Assembly: GCA_947623455.1 (NCBI GenBank)
Contig: OX392527.1
Coordinates: forward strand, 13,388,001 to 13,452,000
Source of the DNA: Mimachlamys varia
Lineage: Eukaryota; Mollusca; Bivalvia; Pectinida; Pectinidae
Length of the DNA: 64,000 nt
Reading direction: 5' to 3'
In this document: piece by piece, positions 37,715 to 64,000 of the stretch
Layout: the number at the start of each line of letters is the position of its first letter
Position numbering within the stretch: position 1 is the first letter of the stretch
Notes under the pieces: generated by a model
Databases searched by the model: none
The model's input: only the letters and a program-made list of their open reading frames with translations
What the model was told of the DNA's origin: nothing
Translations under genes and position numbers: made by a program

Positions 37715-38936
37715 TGACTTCGGACTAGTGAAGACAACACTGAGTAGACACCTAGATATAATCAGACGTGTACAACCATGACTTCAGACTAGTAAGGACA
37801 ACACTGAGTAGACACCTAGATATAATCAGATGTGTACAACCATGACTTCAGACCAGTGAAGACAACACTGAGTAGGCACCTAGATATAATCAGACGTGTA
37901 CAACCATGACTTCAGACTAGTAAGGACAACACTGAGTAGACACCTAGATATAATCAGACGTGTACAACCATGACTTCAGACCAGTGAGGACAACACTGAG
38001 TAGACACCTAGATATAATCAGACGTGTACAACCATGACTTCAGACTAGTAAGGACAACACTGAGTAGACACCTAGATATAATCAGATGTGTACAACCATG
38101 ACTTCAGACTAGTGAGGACAACACTGAGTAGACACCTAGATATAATCAGACATGTACAACCATGACTTCAGACTAGTAAGGACAACACTGAGTAGACACC
38201 TAGATATAATCAGACGTGTACAACCATGACTTCAGACTAGTGAGGACAACACTGAGTAGACACCTAGATATAATCAGACGTGTACAACCATGACTTCAGA
38301 CCAGTAAGGATAACACTGAGTAGACACCTAGATATAATCAGATGTGTACAACCATGACTTCAGACTAGTGAGGACAACACTGAGTAGACACCTAGATATA
38401 ATCAGACTGGTACAACCATGACTTTAGACTAGTGAGGACAACACTGAGTAGACACCTAGATATAATCAGACTGGTACAACCATGACTTCAGACCATTGAG
38501 GACAACACTGAGTAGACACCTAGATATAATCAGACTGGTACAACCATGACTTTAGACTAGTGAGGACAACACTGAGTAGACACCTAGATATAATCAGACT
38601 GGTACAACCATGACTTCAGACCAGTGAGGACAACACTGAGTAGACACCTAGATATAATCAGACGTGTACAACCATGACTTCAGACCATTGAGGACAACAC
38701 TGAGTAGACACCTAGATATAATCAGACTGGTACAACCATGACTTTAGACTAGTGAGGACAACACTGAGTAGACACCTAGATATAATCAGACTGGTACAAC
38801 CATGACTTCAGACCAGTGAGGACAACACTGAGAAGACGCCTAGATATAATCAGACGTGTACAACCATGACTTCAGACTAGTGAGGACAACACTGAGTAGA
38901 CACCTAGATATAATCAGACTGGTACAACCATGACTT
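37715..38936. repeat. 64-bp minisatellite, about 19 copies
   Basis: Units contain GACTTCAGACTAGTGAGGAC, then AACACTGAGTAGACACCTAG, then ATATAATCAGACGTGTACAA. Later units carry a CAGACTGG variant and a TTTAGACTAG variant in alternation. The array ends abruptly at CTTCCACC. It lies between the convergent ASB-like and IRE1 genes. Confidence 0.96.
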
Positions 38937-41900
38937 CCACCTTAAGCAGAAAACTAAAAGGTTTGTTTTGGCTGATATCTAGCAGATTTCATCAAACCTA
39001 CTGACGGGGGTCAAGCAAAGTGGTGTTCATATCGTCACTATGCCAGGGAATATCCCTAGCTGAATAACATCCGTAAAGACAGCAGGCAGGATAGGACCTC
39101 CTCTATCATTGTTTATCTCCCACATGCTCCCTTGAGGTATGGGACTTCAGCTTTTTTCAAAGGTTGAAGTCAAAAGGTCAAACCATAAGTCACAGCTCTT
39201 GCCATCAACTCTGGATACCTCAGCTGAAAGAGCATCTATTAGAAGATATGCCCAACAAGTCTTTGCCAAGTCAAATGTTTGCCTAGCCTTAATTTTGTCA
39301 TTCACATGCGAAAATCAAAATGCTGGAAAATACAAGAAGTAGGTCATTGTGACCCATGGTTTGACCTTTAACCTCAACCTTTCAAAACATTGGTCTGGAC
39401 TTATCTTGTAAAGGGTCATCTAATGTTAAGAATTGGTTGTTATATTTATTACCCGAAGTAACTTAAGTACCCAAACTGGACTATGCACAACTACGAAACG
39501 AGGAGAACTTGCATATACAATTTAAGAAGAACTTCTAAAGAATAGCAATCACAAGAATTGTTTAAGAACAGACGGACCATGGATGCAAGGTGACTTGAAT
39601 AGCGACACCCCCCCCCCCCCCCCCCCCCCGATCTGATCAAATAGCCCAAATTTAACTATGTGATGAATATAACGGAAATTGGTGAATTTATTAATACCTT
39701 CAAACTGATTCCCAAATAATAATAATAGGGTTTATTTAAACTTGATGTCATGTTGAATTTAAAAAGCTTGTCTTGCACATGGTCAAGATAAGTATAGAAT
39801 ATACAATGTTCACAACGTACACTTTTTACTTTTTATGATGCCAAAAATGACCTATAATACCAAAAGTCCATTGCATTTGGTTTTTGCAGATATCCAGAAG
39901 ACAGAATTTGATGTTTCTTACTAAAGTCACTGTGATCATAATTTTTTTTATAGTATAATTTAATGATCCATGTTGATGTGGTATTGAGGCGGAAATGAAT
40001 ATCACCTCCATGACCCTCTGTAGGATTCAGCACAGGTTCAGGTCCAATAATGTGATGTTGTCCCTGTTGTAGAAGTCCCTGCTGTTCTTACATGTGGGCC
40101 TTTACAGGACAAGTCTTAGTGGGCTGTTTCAATCCCAATTGACAAATAAGAAATTGGACAGCATGCTTTCCTTTACAATGTAGATGGTACCAGACAGGTC
40201 CATGGTAGATATTTTGTCTGTCAGAACCACTAACATACCTAGAATGGTATTTGTGGGTCAAGTATTAATGGTCAACTCAGGTTTCTTTTCTCGTGATTAC
40301 ATTGAACCTGCATAAAATTGTCACCATACAATAAGTGCATGGGCACTTAATAACAGGTGAATATATACCTGGGGTAATGGCAAGGGGAAATCACCTAGAT
40401 ATATAAATCTGGGTATACAATTTCATGTTCCTAAGTAACCAGGACAAAATCCTGCAAATTTTTAATATCTATGTCCAAAGGATGCTTCATAGCAAGTTTG
40501 TTGAAAAAAGAGACCCTGAACAACTGTGAATACCATAAAACTTGATAGTCCTTTACTCAAGAATGCTACATACCAAATATTTGGAAGTCATCTTAGTATT
40601 TAAAGCCTCGTTAGATTTCCCTGGAGAAAGAATTCATTACATAACAATTCTAGTTGTTAAAGATACAAAAACATTAATATATAAGATTAATTTTTGTTTT
40701 ATTTGATGTCTGGAAATGAAACATTTACAAATGGAATGATAAAAATAGATACATGTGTATAGTAAAACATCTCTTTGTAAGTGTCATTAAAATATAAAAG
40801 GTACCTTTATCCAATGAATGAAAATCAAAAGTCCTTGTAAACAAGACTGTTAAAAACACGGAAATGACAAACGATAAACATTCATTCTTCAGATCAATTC
40901 TCACAAACATGCTCGTATTACTGATACATAAAGCCAATGTCACACACTTACAATAGGCCTTTTATTGAGTAAGACTAAACACACAGCTAGCTGTGATCCT
41001 ACCAGTCTATCTGATGATATCAATAGCTCTAAAAGTTGTTTTTAGAATGACCCTTTTAATTTTCAATAAGTTACATATAAATAGAGACAGTAATTAAAAT
41101 GAATCCTCCCCTATTTTTTTACCCCCTTTACCTAAGATTTCCTAAAATTTTACAATATTACTATAGATCGTAGGATCTAATTAGTTCACTGGTTGTGAAG
41201 ATATGATATAATTTGATATAATGCATTACATGGTTAGTTTTTATACCAGTATAGTATTTGTCAGTTACATGTCTGCAACCTCCACAACCTTATGCTACAG
41301 CTAACTGTAAATTAGAGATAAAGACTCGTAACTAATTGCAAAAAAAAACCCCAAAAAAACTAAACAAACAAAAATGTAGAAATACATGTACTATAAAAAT
41401 TCCACCAGGGCCTGCATTCTTGTTTTGTGATTACTACTGCAAATCCAAGCTGATCTGCAAAACCCAATTGCAGGCAATACATATTTGGACAAAGTCATTA
41501 TTTAATTGCACCATAGTTTAAGTGCCTGTTAATTCTACAAGGCCTGTAGTGTATTTCACAGCAGGGAAATAAGAAACCTTACACCATTACGCCACACTCA
41601 TCTACTACAGAAATATATACCTATCATAAGAAACTTCACATAATAACACATTTCAATTATCTACTACCTGGTATACAGAAACATTTACGTACCATATTGA
41701 CAATAATTCAAATTATATTCAACTTACAGTAAACAAATACTGATCTTAAACAATACAGTAGAGTAATTTCCATATCAAGAATTAAGATTATATTAAAGTA
41801 GTGAAATCGCCATTGCCATAAAAGATTAACAGAATCTTACTGAGGTCTGTTGTAATGACAGGGATATATCCACCCAAGTATAAAACGTTTAGTTGGTGAG

Positions 41901-44110
41901 CCTAACTCTTACACAAGAATTCAGATATCCCTGTCCACAGAACAGGCCCATGTTAGATCATTTTCTCTAATACATGTACAGTTAAAAAATGAAAAGATGT
42001 TGTGGACCATAAGCATTGCGCCATTATTAGAGACACATGAAATGTGGGTTGAAAATGAAGACGTTATCAATTTGTGTCATGGTGCACTATGTATAATGAT
42101 GATGTTGCCCTATTGTGAGTCATGTCATAGCACTGGGTCAGGTGTCATACCCTAGAGGATGATGGACAAATCACCTCAAATGAGGATGACTTGAGAGAAA
42201 AACGGGTGAAAGGGGAGACAACTCTGTGAATGATGGAAGATTATTTGATCATGAACTGTTTACAGGAATGTTGTTTTTAGAAAACTGAAAATACAGATAT
42301 ACATGCAGTTACTTATATACTGTGTTACATATATACAAATAACAATACAATAAATCCTGTAATTGCATGTCCAATGTACATAATTATATCATATTATTTT
42401 CAAAGTTACATGATTTAATTTGATTGTCATAGGTTAGCTGAAGGTTTTAATAATACCAGTATCATACTAAGTAAAACCCAGTAAATTTCTTTGTAATCCT
42501 TACAGTGATCAATTTACAATTTATTTTCATGGGTCCTTTTAGTCTTTATTGCTAAAAACAATGGGTCCAACAATGATAAGTATTTTCAGAATTTCTGCGA
42601 GTCCCAGTATTATTTTATGAGTACAGGACTCAGGCTTCGCACCTAGACGGATCACTGCCTTTTAACAACAATTTTTATGTCAAAGGATATGTTAAAAAAT
42701 AACTGGTAGATGCTATTAAACATGGGTATTATCATTTCAATTATGCTATGAAGTATTTCTCTGTCTGACAAAAAAATATGGCATTAGGATGTATATGACC
42801 GGACAACACTTTAATGAGACAAGTAATATCCCATCACTTAACACCTAACAGGTACAACTAGATGATGGGTGAGAAGGAAACTATATCTGACTCTGCCATT
42901 AACCTCAAGTCATGGGTAAAGAATCAATCTAAGTGCCAATTTATCATTGAGTCTACATGAAGGCAACTACATCACATGTAGTTTACAAGTAAACTGGGTT
43001 TTAAATGTTATCATTGACTTCAGTAACACAAGTTGTGACTTCATTTCCCCACCATATACAACTGAATTGAAACAGAAAATTCATTAAATAAGTTCATCTC
43101 GTATTACACAAAAAGTGACTTTCTTTTCCTAAAATTAGAAGCTCTTAACAATATTGGATTATTATCATGTACATATTCACTCATTTTTCTCAACAAGCTT
43201 ACTTAACACAAACAACTTACACAAATATTCTACTCTCCACAAGCTCTTAACATGATTGGATTATTTATCAAGTAAGTTTTTACACATTTTCCTCAACAGG
43301 CTTACTTCACACAAACAACTTGCACTAATATTCTACACTACATAACTCTTCAAAATATTAGAGGGAAAGAAGAGACTGCAAACAATTTATAGTACAACAA
43401 ACACAGAACATCATATAATCGTAAGACTGGGTAAATCCTACCAGAAACAGTTTGTGATATTTACAATAGAACAACACTACTGAGGACATATTTTGGCTTC
43501 CTATTAAATCTATAATGTCCTTCCCCTGGGGAACAGTTCTCTTACAGTGTTGTCTGGAGAAGTAGAGTGGCCGAGTCGTCACTATACCTCCCCAGACAAC
43601 ACTGTAAGACAACTGTTCCCCAGTGGAAGGAACATTATAGATTTAGTACATCACATGACTTTCATTTGACAATTAAATCACAAACAATATGAACTTCATT
43701 GATAAAATATATTAAATAAATTAACAACTGATTTTATAACAGGGTACCCTTTAGTCCATTGACAATAAATTCTGCCCTGTTGCCCTTTCCTGTAGATATT
43801 CCTTGATGACAGTCATTGCAAAGTGTTTTGTCTGTTTGACTTTAAAACTTTGTGGAGACTACGTTAAAGAATCTGTAACACCTGTACCAAACCATTTTAG
43901 CTTTTGCCGACAACAATGAAACCAAAGAAGATTTTATATCGCCACCTACGAAAATTGGTGTAACTCTTGATGTCACGCTACTTTTCCAACGGGCCGAAAA
44001 AAGGTATAGAGCCCATCGCTAGGTATAATTCCCATTGCCAAGGAAGGCAGATAACTATACCAAATAGAACATGGTAGTTATCCAATAGCCTTACTAGATA
44101 CTAAAAATTA
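38937..44110. other. Intergenic region between convergent genes
   Basis: No gene is recognised. It contains a poly-C tract (39608-39629), a 102-bp tandem duplication at about 43139-43342 (AAGCTCTTAACA start words at 43139 and 43241), and a long hairpin at 43503-43646. A 67-codon frame near 39139 sits in repeat-like sequence. Confidence 0.45.
43503..43646. repeat. 144-bp near-perfect hairpin
   Basis: The arms, about 55 bases each, pair around a loop of about 33 bases. The left arm includes CTATAATGTCCTTCCCCTGG and ACAGTGTTGTCTGG. The right arm includes CCAGACAACACTGT and GGAAGGAACATTATAG. Only a few mismatches. No TTAA or TA duplication was confirmed. Confidence 0.85.
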
Positions 44111-46016
44111 TCTGATGTCAGCTAAGTAATGGAGTCTCTGTCTATGGGTGATGTCAGTTAAGTAATGGAGTCCCTGTCTATGGGTGATGTCAGTAAAGTG
44201 ATGGAGTCCCTGTCTATGGGTGATGTCAGTTAAGTAATGGTGTATGTGTCTATGAGTGATGTCAGTTAAGTAATGGAGTCCCTGTCTATGGGTGATGTCA
44301 GTAAAGTAATGGAGTCTCGGTCTATGGGTGATGTCAGTAAAGTGATCGAGTCCCTGTCTATGGGTGATGTCAGTTAAGTAATGGAGTCCCTGTCTATGGG
44401 TGATGTCAGTAAAGTGATGGAGTCTCGGTCTATGGGTGATGTCAGTTAAGTAATGGAGTCTCGGTCTATGGGTGATGTCAGCTAAGTAATGGAGTCTCGG
44501 TCTATGGGTGATGTCAGCTAAGTAATGGAGTCCTTGTCTATGAGTGATGTCAGTTAAGTAATGGAGTCCCTGTCTATGAGTGATGTCAGTTAAGTAATGG
44601 AGTCCTTGTCTATGAGTGATGTCAGTTAAGTGATGGAGTCCCTGTCTATGGGTGATGTCAGTAAAGTGATGGAGTACCTGTCTATGGGTGATGTCAGTTA
44701 AGTAATGGAGTCCCTTTCTATGGGTGATGTTAGTTAAGTAATGGAGTCCCTGTCTATGGGTGATGTCAGCTAAGTAATGGAGTCCCTGTCTATGGATGTT
44801 GTCAGTTAAGTAATGGAGTCCCTGTCTATGAGTGATGTCAATTAAGTAATGGAGTCCCTGTCTATGAGTGATGTCAGTTAAGTAATGGAGTCCCTGTCTA
44901 TGGGTGATGTCAGTAAAGTAATGGAGTCCTTGTCTATGAGTGATGTCAGTTAAGGAATGAAGTCCCTGTCTATGAGTGATGTCAGTTAAGTAATGGAGTC
45001 CTTGTCTATGAGTGATGTCAGTTGAGTAATGGAGTCCCTGTCTATGGGTGATGTCAGTAAAGTGATGGAGTCCCTTTCTATGGGTGATGTCAGTTAAGTA
45101 ATGGAGTCCCTGTCTATGGGTGATGTCAGTTAAGTAATGGAGTCCCTGTCTATGGGTGATGTCAGTTAAGTGATGGAGTCACGGTCTATGGGTGATGTCA
45201 GTTAAGTAATGGAGTCCTTGTCTATGGGTGATGTCAGTTAAGTAATGGAGTCCTTGTCTATGAGTGATGTCAGTTAAGTAATGGAGTCCTTGTCTATGGG
45301 TGATGTCAGTTAAGTGATGGAGTCCCTGTCTATGGTTGATGGCAGTTAAGTAATGGTGTATGTGTCTATGGGTGATGTCAGTTAAGTGATGGAGTCCCTG
45401 TCTATGGTTGATGGCAGTTAAGTGATGGAGTCCCTGTCTATGGGTGATGTCAGTTAAGTAATGGTGTATGTGTCTATGGGTGATGTCAGTTAAGTGATGG
45501 AGTCCCTGTCTATGGGTGATGTCAGTTAAGTAATGGTGTATGTGTCTATGGGTGATGTCAGTTAAGTGATCGAGTCCCTGTCTATGGGTGACGTCAGTTA
45601 AGTGATGGAGTCCCTGTCTATGGGTGTTGTCAGTTAAGTAATGGAGTCCCTGTCTATGGGTGATGTCAGTTAAGTGATGGAGTCCCTGTCTATGAGTGAT
45701 GTCAGCTAAGTAATGGAGTCCCTGTCTATGGGTGATGTCAGTTAAGTAATGGAGTCCCTGTCTATGAGTGATGTCAGTTAAGTAATGGAGTCCCTGTCTA
45801 TGGGTGATGTCAGTTAAGTAATTGAGTCCCTGTCTATGGGTGTTGTCAGTTAAGTGATGGAGTCCCTGTCTATGAGTGATGTCAGCTAAATAATGGAGTC
45901 CCTGTCTATGGGTGATGTCAGTTAAGTAATGGAGTCCCTGTCTATGGGTGTTGTCAGCTAAGTAATGGTGTATGTGTCTATGGGTGATGTCAGTTAAGTA
46001 ATGGAGTCCCTGTCTA
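44111..46016. repeat. 36-bp minisatellite, about 53 copies
   Basis: The unit contains GTCAGTTAAGTAATGGAGTC then CCTGTCTATGGGTGAT, with many single-base variants (AGTAAAGTGATGG, GTGTATGTGTC). It lies just past the likely IRE1 poly(A) site, on the gene's 3' side. Confidence 0.96.
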
Positions 46017-46780
46017 CAGAATGGTTGTTTTATTGTAAATGTATTCTCATGGCTTCTTTGTCATATTTTAATAGATGCAAATATGGTCCAAGAGATCAAT
46101 AAAATGTGCACATTTTCATCAATGATTATAAAAAAAACCTTTATCTCAATGTTTTTCATCAATGTACTGAAAGACACTTATTGGTTCACTCTTTTCACTC
46201 AAACATAAAGAAAGTAAAAAAATCTTAATAAATTAAATTGATAGTAAAATTACATTAACTGTACATAATACATGTAAAAGCCACCAAATTTGTTTCTTTG
46301 ATTCAATATTATAGGACTTCCACTGCACAGTGACATTAAAACTGTAGATTTGCACTAAATGTGGCATTAAAGTTGTAGAAAATATAGAAATATTGCACTG
46401 AGAGCACCACACTGTTTTGATAACGTATGTCCTATCATCCTGTCACAATGTCCTATCTAGTGTTGTAATACAAGCCTCCAGATTATCATCATCGTTGGTG
46501 TAGTGTCATAATCGATCATCAGTCAAATTTTGATGGTTTTCCATTTTCCAGCAAGAGATTATTCAGCACTTGAAACATACACAAAACCGCTTGAAAATTC
46601 ACGAAACTACTTGAAAATTCACACAACTTGTTGGAAATTCATAAAAATGGTTGAAAATTCCATTTCATAAATCCATATTATATACATGCATACTCAAATA
46701 ATCCATTAACGGATCAGAATGTGGTTATGATTCTAACTGATGATCGATTGCGATTTTTAATCAATTATACAACACTAGTT
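46017..46780 (-). other. Probable 3' UTR of IRE1
   Basis: Unique AT-rich sequence after the IRE1 stop. On the minus strand AATAAA at 46028-46033, about 750 bases from the stop and directly before the 36-bp array, is a good candidate poly(A) signal. The UTR is inferred. Confidence 0.5.
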
Positions 46781-59681
<12,901 letters not shown>

Positions 59682-60311
59682 CTGGAAAAGGAAAGCAACA
59701 TACATTATCATCAAGTGTATTCACTCAAACAATGGAACACAAATCCAAACCAAAGACGTTGAGTGCTATCTCATCTCAGATGGATCTTGCTACATGTATT
59801 TTGAGCGTTCAGCCAAACACTCGGCGATGGGCTGGGCTTCAAAAGTCTTAAAAGTGCAACATTAATAGAAGTTATCAAGGAATGAAAAAATAACCATATA
59901 TAGATACAAAATTAGTAATGTTCTTCAAACCATTTTCATTTCATATCCAAAAATGAAATGTTGTAAAGGAAAGATGTACAGTCAAACTGTTATAAAGGAC
60001 ACCTCTATCTAAAGGACACTTAGTACAGTCCTTAAAGGACAGATTCGTCAGACCCACCCAGTGCAATTATAATTGACCTCTGAATATTAAGGAACCTGTA
60101 TATAAGACATTTTTGCTCTGCCTTTTATAGACATGTTTTATTTGACTGTAAAAGCTTGTGTGATATTTGTAGAAATTCAAAGTAAATCTTCACCAATTCT
60201 TTAGTGTTGCATGCAACAAAAGGTTTCCACGTAAGAAGATGCCTAGCTCAACAAGATCTTGATTGAAGAATACAATGTATTTACAACAAAACATTGTTGA
60301 AAACCTTTTTT
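59682..60311. other. IRE1 intron upstream of the first visible exon
   Basis: No further luminal-domain exon could be recognised here. A 64-codon plus-strand open frame overlapping 59671-59865 has no family that I recognise. The missing IRE1 exons must lie past the 55-bp array, outside the window. Confidence 0.45.
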
Positions 60312-60475
60312 AAAACTAGAAATGTCTGTGAGACATAAATTCCCCCACCCCCATATGAAAGTAGTTCTTCATGCTTATTATGTATGCAAAGTTTGATGAA
60401 AATCGGATCAGTAGTTATTTAAATAAGCTGGTTACATTACCATGGGACGTGACGGGACCCGACATTAGTAAGACT
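60312..60475. repeat. Second copy of the poly-C dispersed repeat
   Basis: AACTAGAAATGTCTGTGAGA, CATATGAAAGTAGTTCTTCA, GAAAATCGGATCAGTAGT and TTACATTACCATGGGACG match 30410-30570 in order. Here the C tract is short and interrupted. Confidence 0.8.
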
Positions 60476-60477
60476 AT

Positions 60478-63400
60478 ATAGTCCAGTGATAAATACTACC
60501 CTGTCTAGTGAATGTTTTAGGTCAGTTTTATCAGAGTCCAGTGATAAATTCTACCCTGTCTAGTGAATGTTTTAGGTCAGTTTTATCATAGTCCAGTGAT
60601 AAATTCTACCCTGTCTAGTGAATGTTTTAGGTCACTTTTATCATAGTACAGTGATAAATACTACCCTGTCTAGTGAATGTTTTAAGTCAGTTTTATCATA
60701 GTCCAGTGATAAATTCTACCCTGTCTAGTGAATGTTTTAAGTCAGTTTTATCATAGTCCAGTGATAAATTCTACCCTGTCTAGTGAATGTTTAGGTCAGT
60801 TTTATCATAGTCCAGTGATAAATTCTACCCTGTCTAGTGAATGTTTTAGGTCAGTTTTATCATAGTCCAGTGATAAATTCTACCCTGTCTAGTGAATGTT
60901 TTAAGTCAGTTTTATCATAGTCCAGTGATAAATTCTACCCTGTCTAGTGAATGTTTTAGGTCAGTTTTATCATAGTCCAGTGATAAATTCTACCCTGTCT
61001 AGTGAATGTTTTAGGTCAGTTTTATCATAGTCCAGTGATAAATTCTACCCTGTCTAGTGAATGTTTTAAGTCAGTTTTATCATAGTCCAGTGATAAATTC
61101 TACCCTGTCCAGTGAATGTTTTAGGTCAGTTTAATCATAGTCCAGTGATAAATTCTACCCTGTCTAGTGAACGTTTTAAGTCAGTTTTATCATAGTCCAG
61201 TGATAAATTCTACCCTGTCTAGTGAACGTTTTAGGTCAGTTTTATCATAGTCCAGTGATAAATTCTACCCTGTCTAGTGAACGTTTTAAGTCAGTTTTAT
61301 CATAGTCCAGTGATAAATTCTACCCTGTCTAGTGAATGTTTTAAGTCAGTTTTATCATAGTCCAGTGATAAATTCTACCCTGTCTAATGAATGTTTTAAG
61401 TCAGTTTTATCATAGTCCAGTGATAAATTCTACCCTGTCTAGTGAATGTTTTAGGTCAGTTTTATCATAGTCCAGTGATAAATTCTACCCTGTCTAGTGA
61501 ATGTTTTAGGTCAGTTTTATCATAGTCCAGTGATAAATACTACCCTGTCTAGTGAATGTTTTAGGTCAGTTTTATCATAGTCCAGTGATAAATTCTACCC
61601 TGTCTAGTGAATGTTTTAGGTCAGTTTTATCATAGTCCAGTGATAAATACTACCTGTCTAGTGAATGTTTTAGGTCAGTTTTATCATAGTCCAGTGATAA
61701 ATACTACCCTGTCTAGTGAATGTTTTAGGTCAGTTTTATCATAGTCCAGTGATAAATTCTACCCTGTCTAATGAATGTTTTAAGTCAGTTTTATCATAGT
61801 CCAGTGATAAATTCTACCCTGTCTAGTGAATGTTTTAGGTCAGTTTTATCATAGTCCAGTGATAAATACTACCTGTCTAGTGAATGTTTTAGGTCAGTTT
61901 TATCATAGTCCAGTGATAAATACTACCCTGTCTAGTGAATGTTTTAGGTCAGTTTTATCATAGTCCAGTGATAAATTCTACCCTGTCTAATGAATGTTTT
62001 AAGTCAGTTTTATCATAGTCCAGTGATAAATTCTACCCTGTCTAGTGAATGTTTTAGGTCAGTTTTATCATAGTCCAGTGATAAATTCTACCCTGTCTAG
62101 TGAATGTTTTAGGTCAGTTTTATCATAGTCCAGTGATAAATACTACCCTGTCTAGTGAATGTTTTAGGTCAGTTTTATCATAGTCCAGTGATAAATTCTA
62201 CCCTGTCTAATGAATGTTTTAAGTCAGTTTTATCATAGTCCAGTGATAAATTCTACCCTGTCTAGTGAATGTTTTAGGTCAGTTTTATCATAGTCCAGTG
62301 ATAAATTCTACCCTGTCTAGTGAATGTTTTAGGTCAGTTTTATCATAGTCCAGTGATAAATACTACCCTGTCTAGTGAATGTTTTAGGTCAGTTTTATCA
62401 TAGTCCAGTGATAAATTCTACCCTGTCTAGTGAATGTTTTAGGTCAGTTTTATCATAGTCCAGTGATAAATACTACCCTGTCTAGTGAATGTTTTAGGTC
62501 AGTTTTATCATAGTCCAGTGATAAATACTACCCTGTCTAGTGAATGTTTTAGGTCAGTTTTATCATAGTCCAGTGATAAATACTACCCTGTCTAGTGAAT
62601 GTTTTAAGTCAGTTTTATCATAGTCCAGTGATAAATACTACCCTGTCTAGTGAATGTTTTAGGTCAGTTTTATCATAGTCCAGTGATAAATACTACCCTG
62701 TCTAGTGAATGTTTTAAGTCAGTTTTATCATAGTCCAGTGATAAATACTACCCTGTCTAGTGAATGTTTTAGGTCAGTTTTATCATAGTCCAGTGATAAA
62801 TACTACCCTGTCTAGTGAATGTTTTAGGTCAGTTTTATCATAGTCCAGTGATAAATTCTACCCTGTCTAGTGAATGTTTTAGGTCACTTTTATCATAGTA
62901 CAGTGATAAATACTACCCTGTCTAGTGAATGTTTTAAGTCAGTTTTATCAGAGTCCAGTGATAAATTCTACCCTGTCTAGTGAATGTTTTAAGTCAGTTT
63001 TATCATAGTCCAGTGATAAATTCTACCCTGTCTAGTGAATGTTTAGGTCAGTTTTATCATAGTCCAGTGATAAATTCTACCCTGTCTAGTGAATGTTTTA
63101 GGTCAGTTTTATCATAGTCCAGTGATAAATTCTACCCTGTCTAGTGAATGTTTTAAGTCAGTTTTATCATAGTCCAGTGATAAATTCTACCCTGTCTAGT
63201 GAATGTTTTAGGTCAGTTTTATCATAGTCCAGTGATAAATTCTACCCTGTCTAGTGAATGTTTTAGGTCAGTTTTATCATAGTCCAGTGATAAATTCTAC
63301 CCTGTCTAGTGAATGTTTTAAGTCAGTTTTATCATAGTCCAGTGATAAATTCTACCCTGTCCAGTGAATGTTTTAGGTCAGTTTAATCATAGTCCAGTGA

Positions 63401-64000
63401 TAAATTCTACCCTGTCTAGTGAACGTTTTAAGTCAGTTTTATCATAGTCCAGTGATAAATTCTACCCTGTCTAGTGAACGTTTTAGGTCAGTTTTATCAT
63501 AGTCCAGTGATAAATTCTACCCTGTCTAGTGAACGTTTTAAGTCAGTTTTATCATAGTCCAGTGATAAATTCTACCCTGTCTAGTGAATGTTTTAAGTCA
63601 GTTTTATCATAGTCCAGTGATAAATTCTACCCTGTCTAATGAATGTTTTAAGTCAGTTTTATCATAGTCCAGTGATAAATTCTACCCTGTCTAGTGAATG
63701 TTTTAGGTCAGTTTTATCATAGTCCAGTGATAAATTCTACCCTGTCTAGTGAATGTTTTAGGTCAGTTTTATCATAGTCCAGTGATAAATACTACCCTGT
63801 CTAGTGAATGTTTTAGGTCAGTTTTATCATAGTCCAGTGATAAATTCTACCCTGTCTAGTGAATGTTTTAGGTCAGTTTTATCATAGTCCAGTGATAAAT
63901 ACTACCTGTCTAGTGAATGTTTTAGGTCAGTTTTATCATAGTCCAGTGATAAATACTACCCTGTCTAGTGAATGTTTTAGGTCAGTTTTATCATAGTCCA
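60478..64000. repeat. 55-bp minisatellite, 64 or more copies, truncated by the window edge
   Basis: The unit contains TTTTATCATAGTCCAGTGAT, then AAATTCTACCCTGTCTAGTG and AATGTTTTAGGTCAG. Rare marker variants recur exactly 2252 bases apart (for example 60789/63041, 61109/63361, 61171/63423, 61651/63903), so there is a higher-order duplication. It lies in an IRE1 intron. Confidence 0.96.

Noticed and set aside
59682..60477. Search for the missing N-terminal IRE1 exons and signal peptide
   Set aside because: Nothing resembling the luminal N terminus is present; these exons are judged to lie outside the window.

Overview
This is a eukaryotic (animal) window. The genes are split into many short exons with GT-AG introns, the DNA is AT-rich, and roughly 30% of it (about 19 of 64 kb) is tandem minisatellite. 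The protein families (ionotropic glutamate receptor, IFT27, an ankyrin/SOCS-box protein, IRE1), the MITEs, the tRNA-like SINEs and several dispersed repeat types suggest a lophotrochozoan, most likely a bivalve mollusc. The phylum is an inference; the species cannot be told from the window. All gene models were built by hand by joining exons whose reading phases match.

Layout. (1) 1-2905: a 44-bp satellite running off the left edge. (2) 3443-15061, minus strand: a complete 12-exon, 747-codon divergent ionotropic glutamate receptor (iGluR/IR-like), with signal peptide, short N-terminal domain, S1, M1, pore loop, M3, S2 and M4. Its large first intron holds a 38-bp minisatellite broken by two TTAA-flanked MITEs. 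(3) 15062-24641: intergenic, dominated by about 145 copies of a 22-bp repeat. (4) 24642-30979, minus strand: a complete 7-exon IFT27 (187 aa), a ciliary Rab-like GTPase, with a 45-bp minisatellite in intron 5. (5) About 31000-31430: a 448-bp head-to-head intergenic region with four CCAAT/ATTGG boxes and an ETS site, probably a bidirectional promoter. (6) 31428-32405, plus strand: a single-exon 325-aa ankyrin-repeat protein with a C-terminal SOCS box (ASB-like). (7) 32406-46780: gene-poor DNA and probable 3' UTRs, with 64-bp and 36-bp arrays. (8) 46781-59681, minus strand: 15 exons of IRE1 (ERN1): part of the luminal domain, the transmembrane segment, the kinase and the RNase. The first luminal exons lie beyond the right edge. 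Its introns hold arrays of 48, 52, 20 and 55 bp.

The genes belong to separate pathways: membrane receptor, cilium, Cullin-5 ubiquitin ligase adaptor and unfolded-protein response. IFT27 and the ASB-like gene probably share a promoter.

The most unusual signal is a recurring structure. At four exon-intron junctions in two unrelated genes (iGluR exon 5 acceptor, iGluR exon 6 donor, IRE1 exon 13 donor, IRE1 linker-exon donor) the splice site itself, with a few exon bases, has been tandemly duplicated into the neighbouring intron. In the IRE1 linker intron this has grown into about 46 copies of a 20-bp unit, each carrying a consensus 5' splice site in the sense direction.
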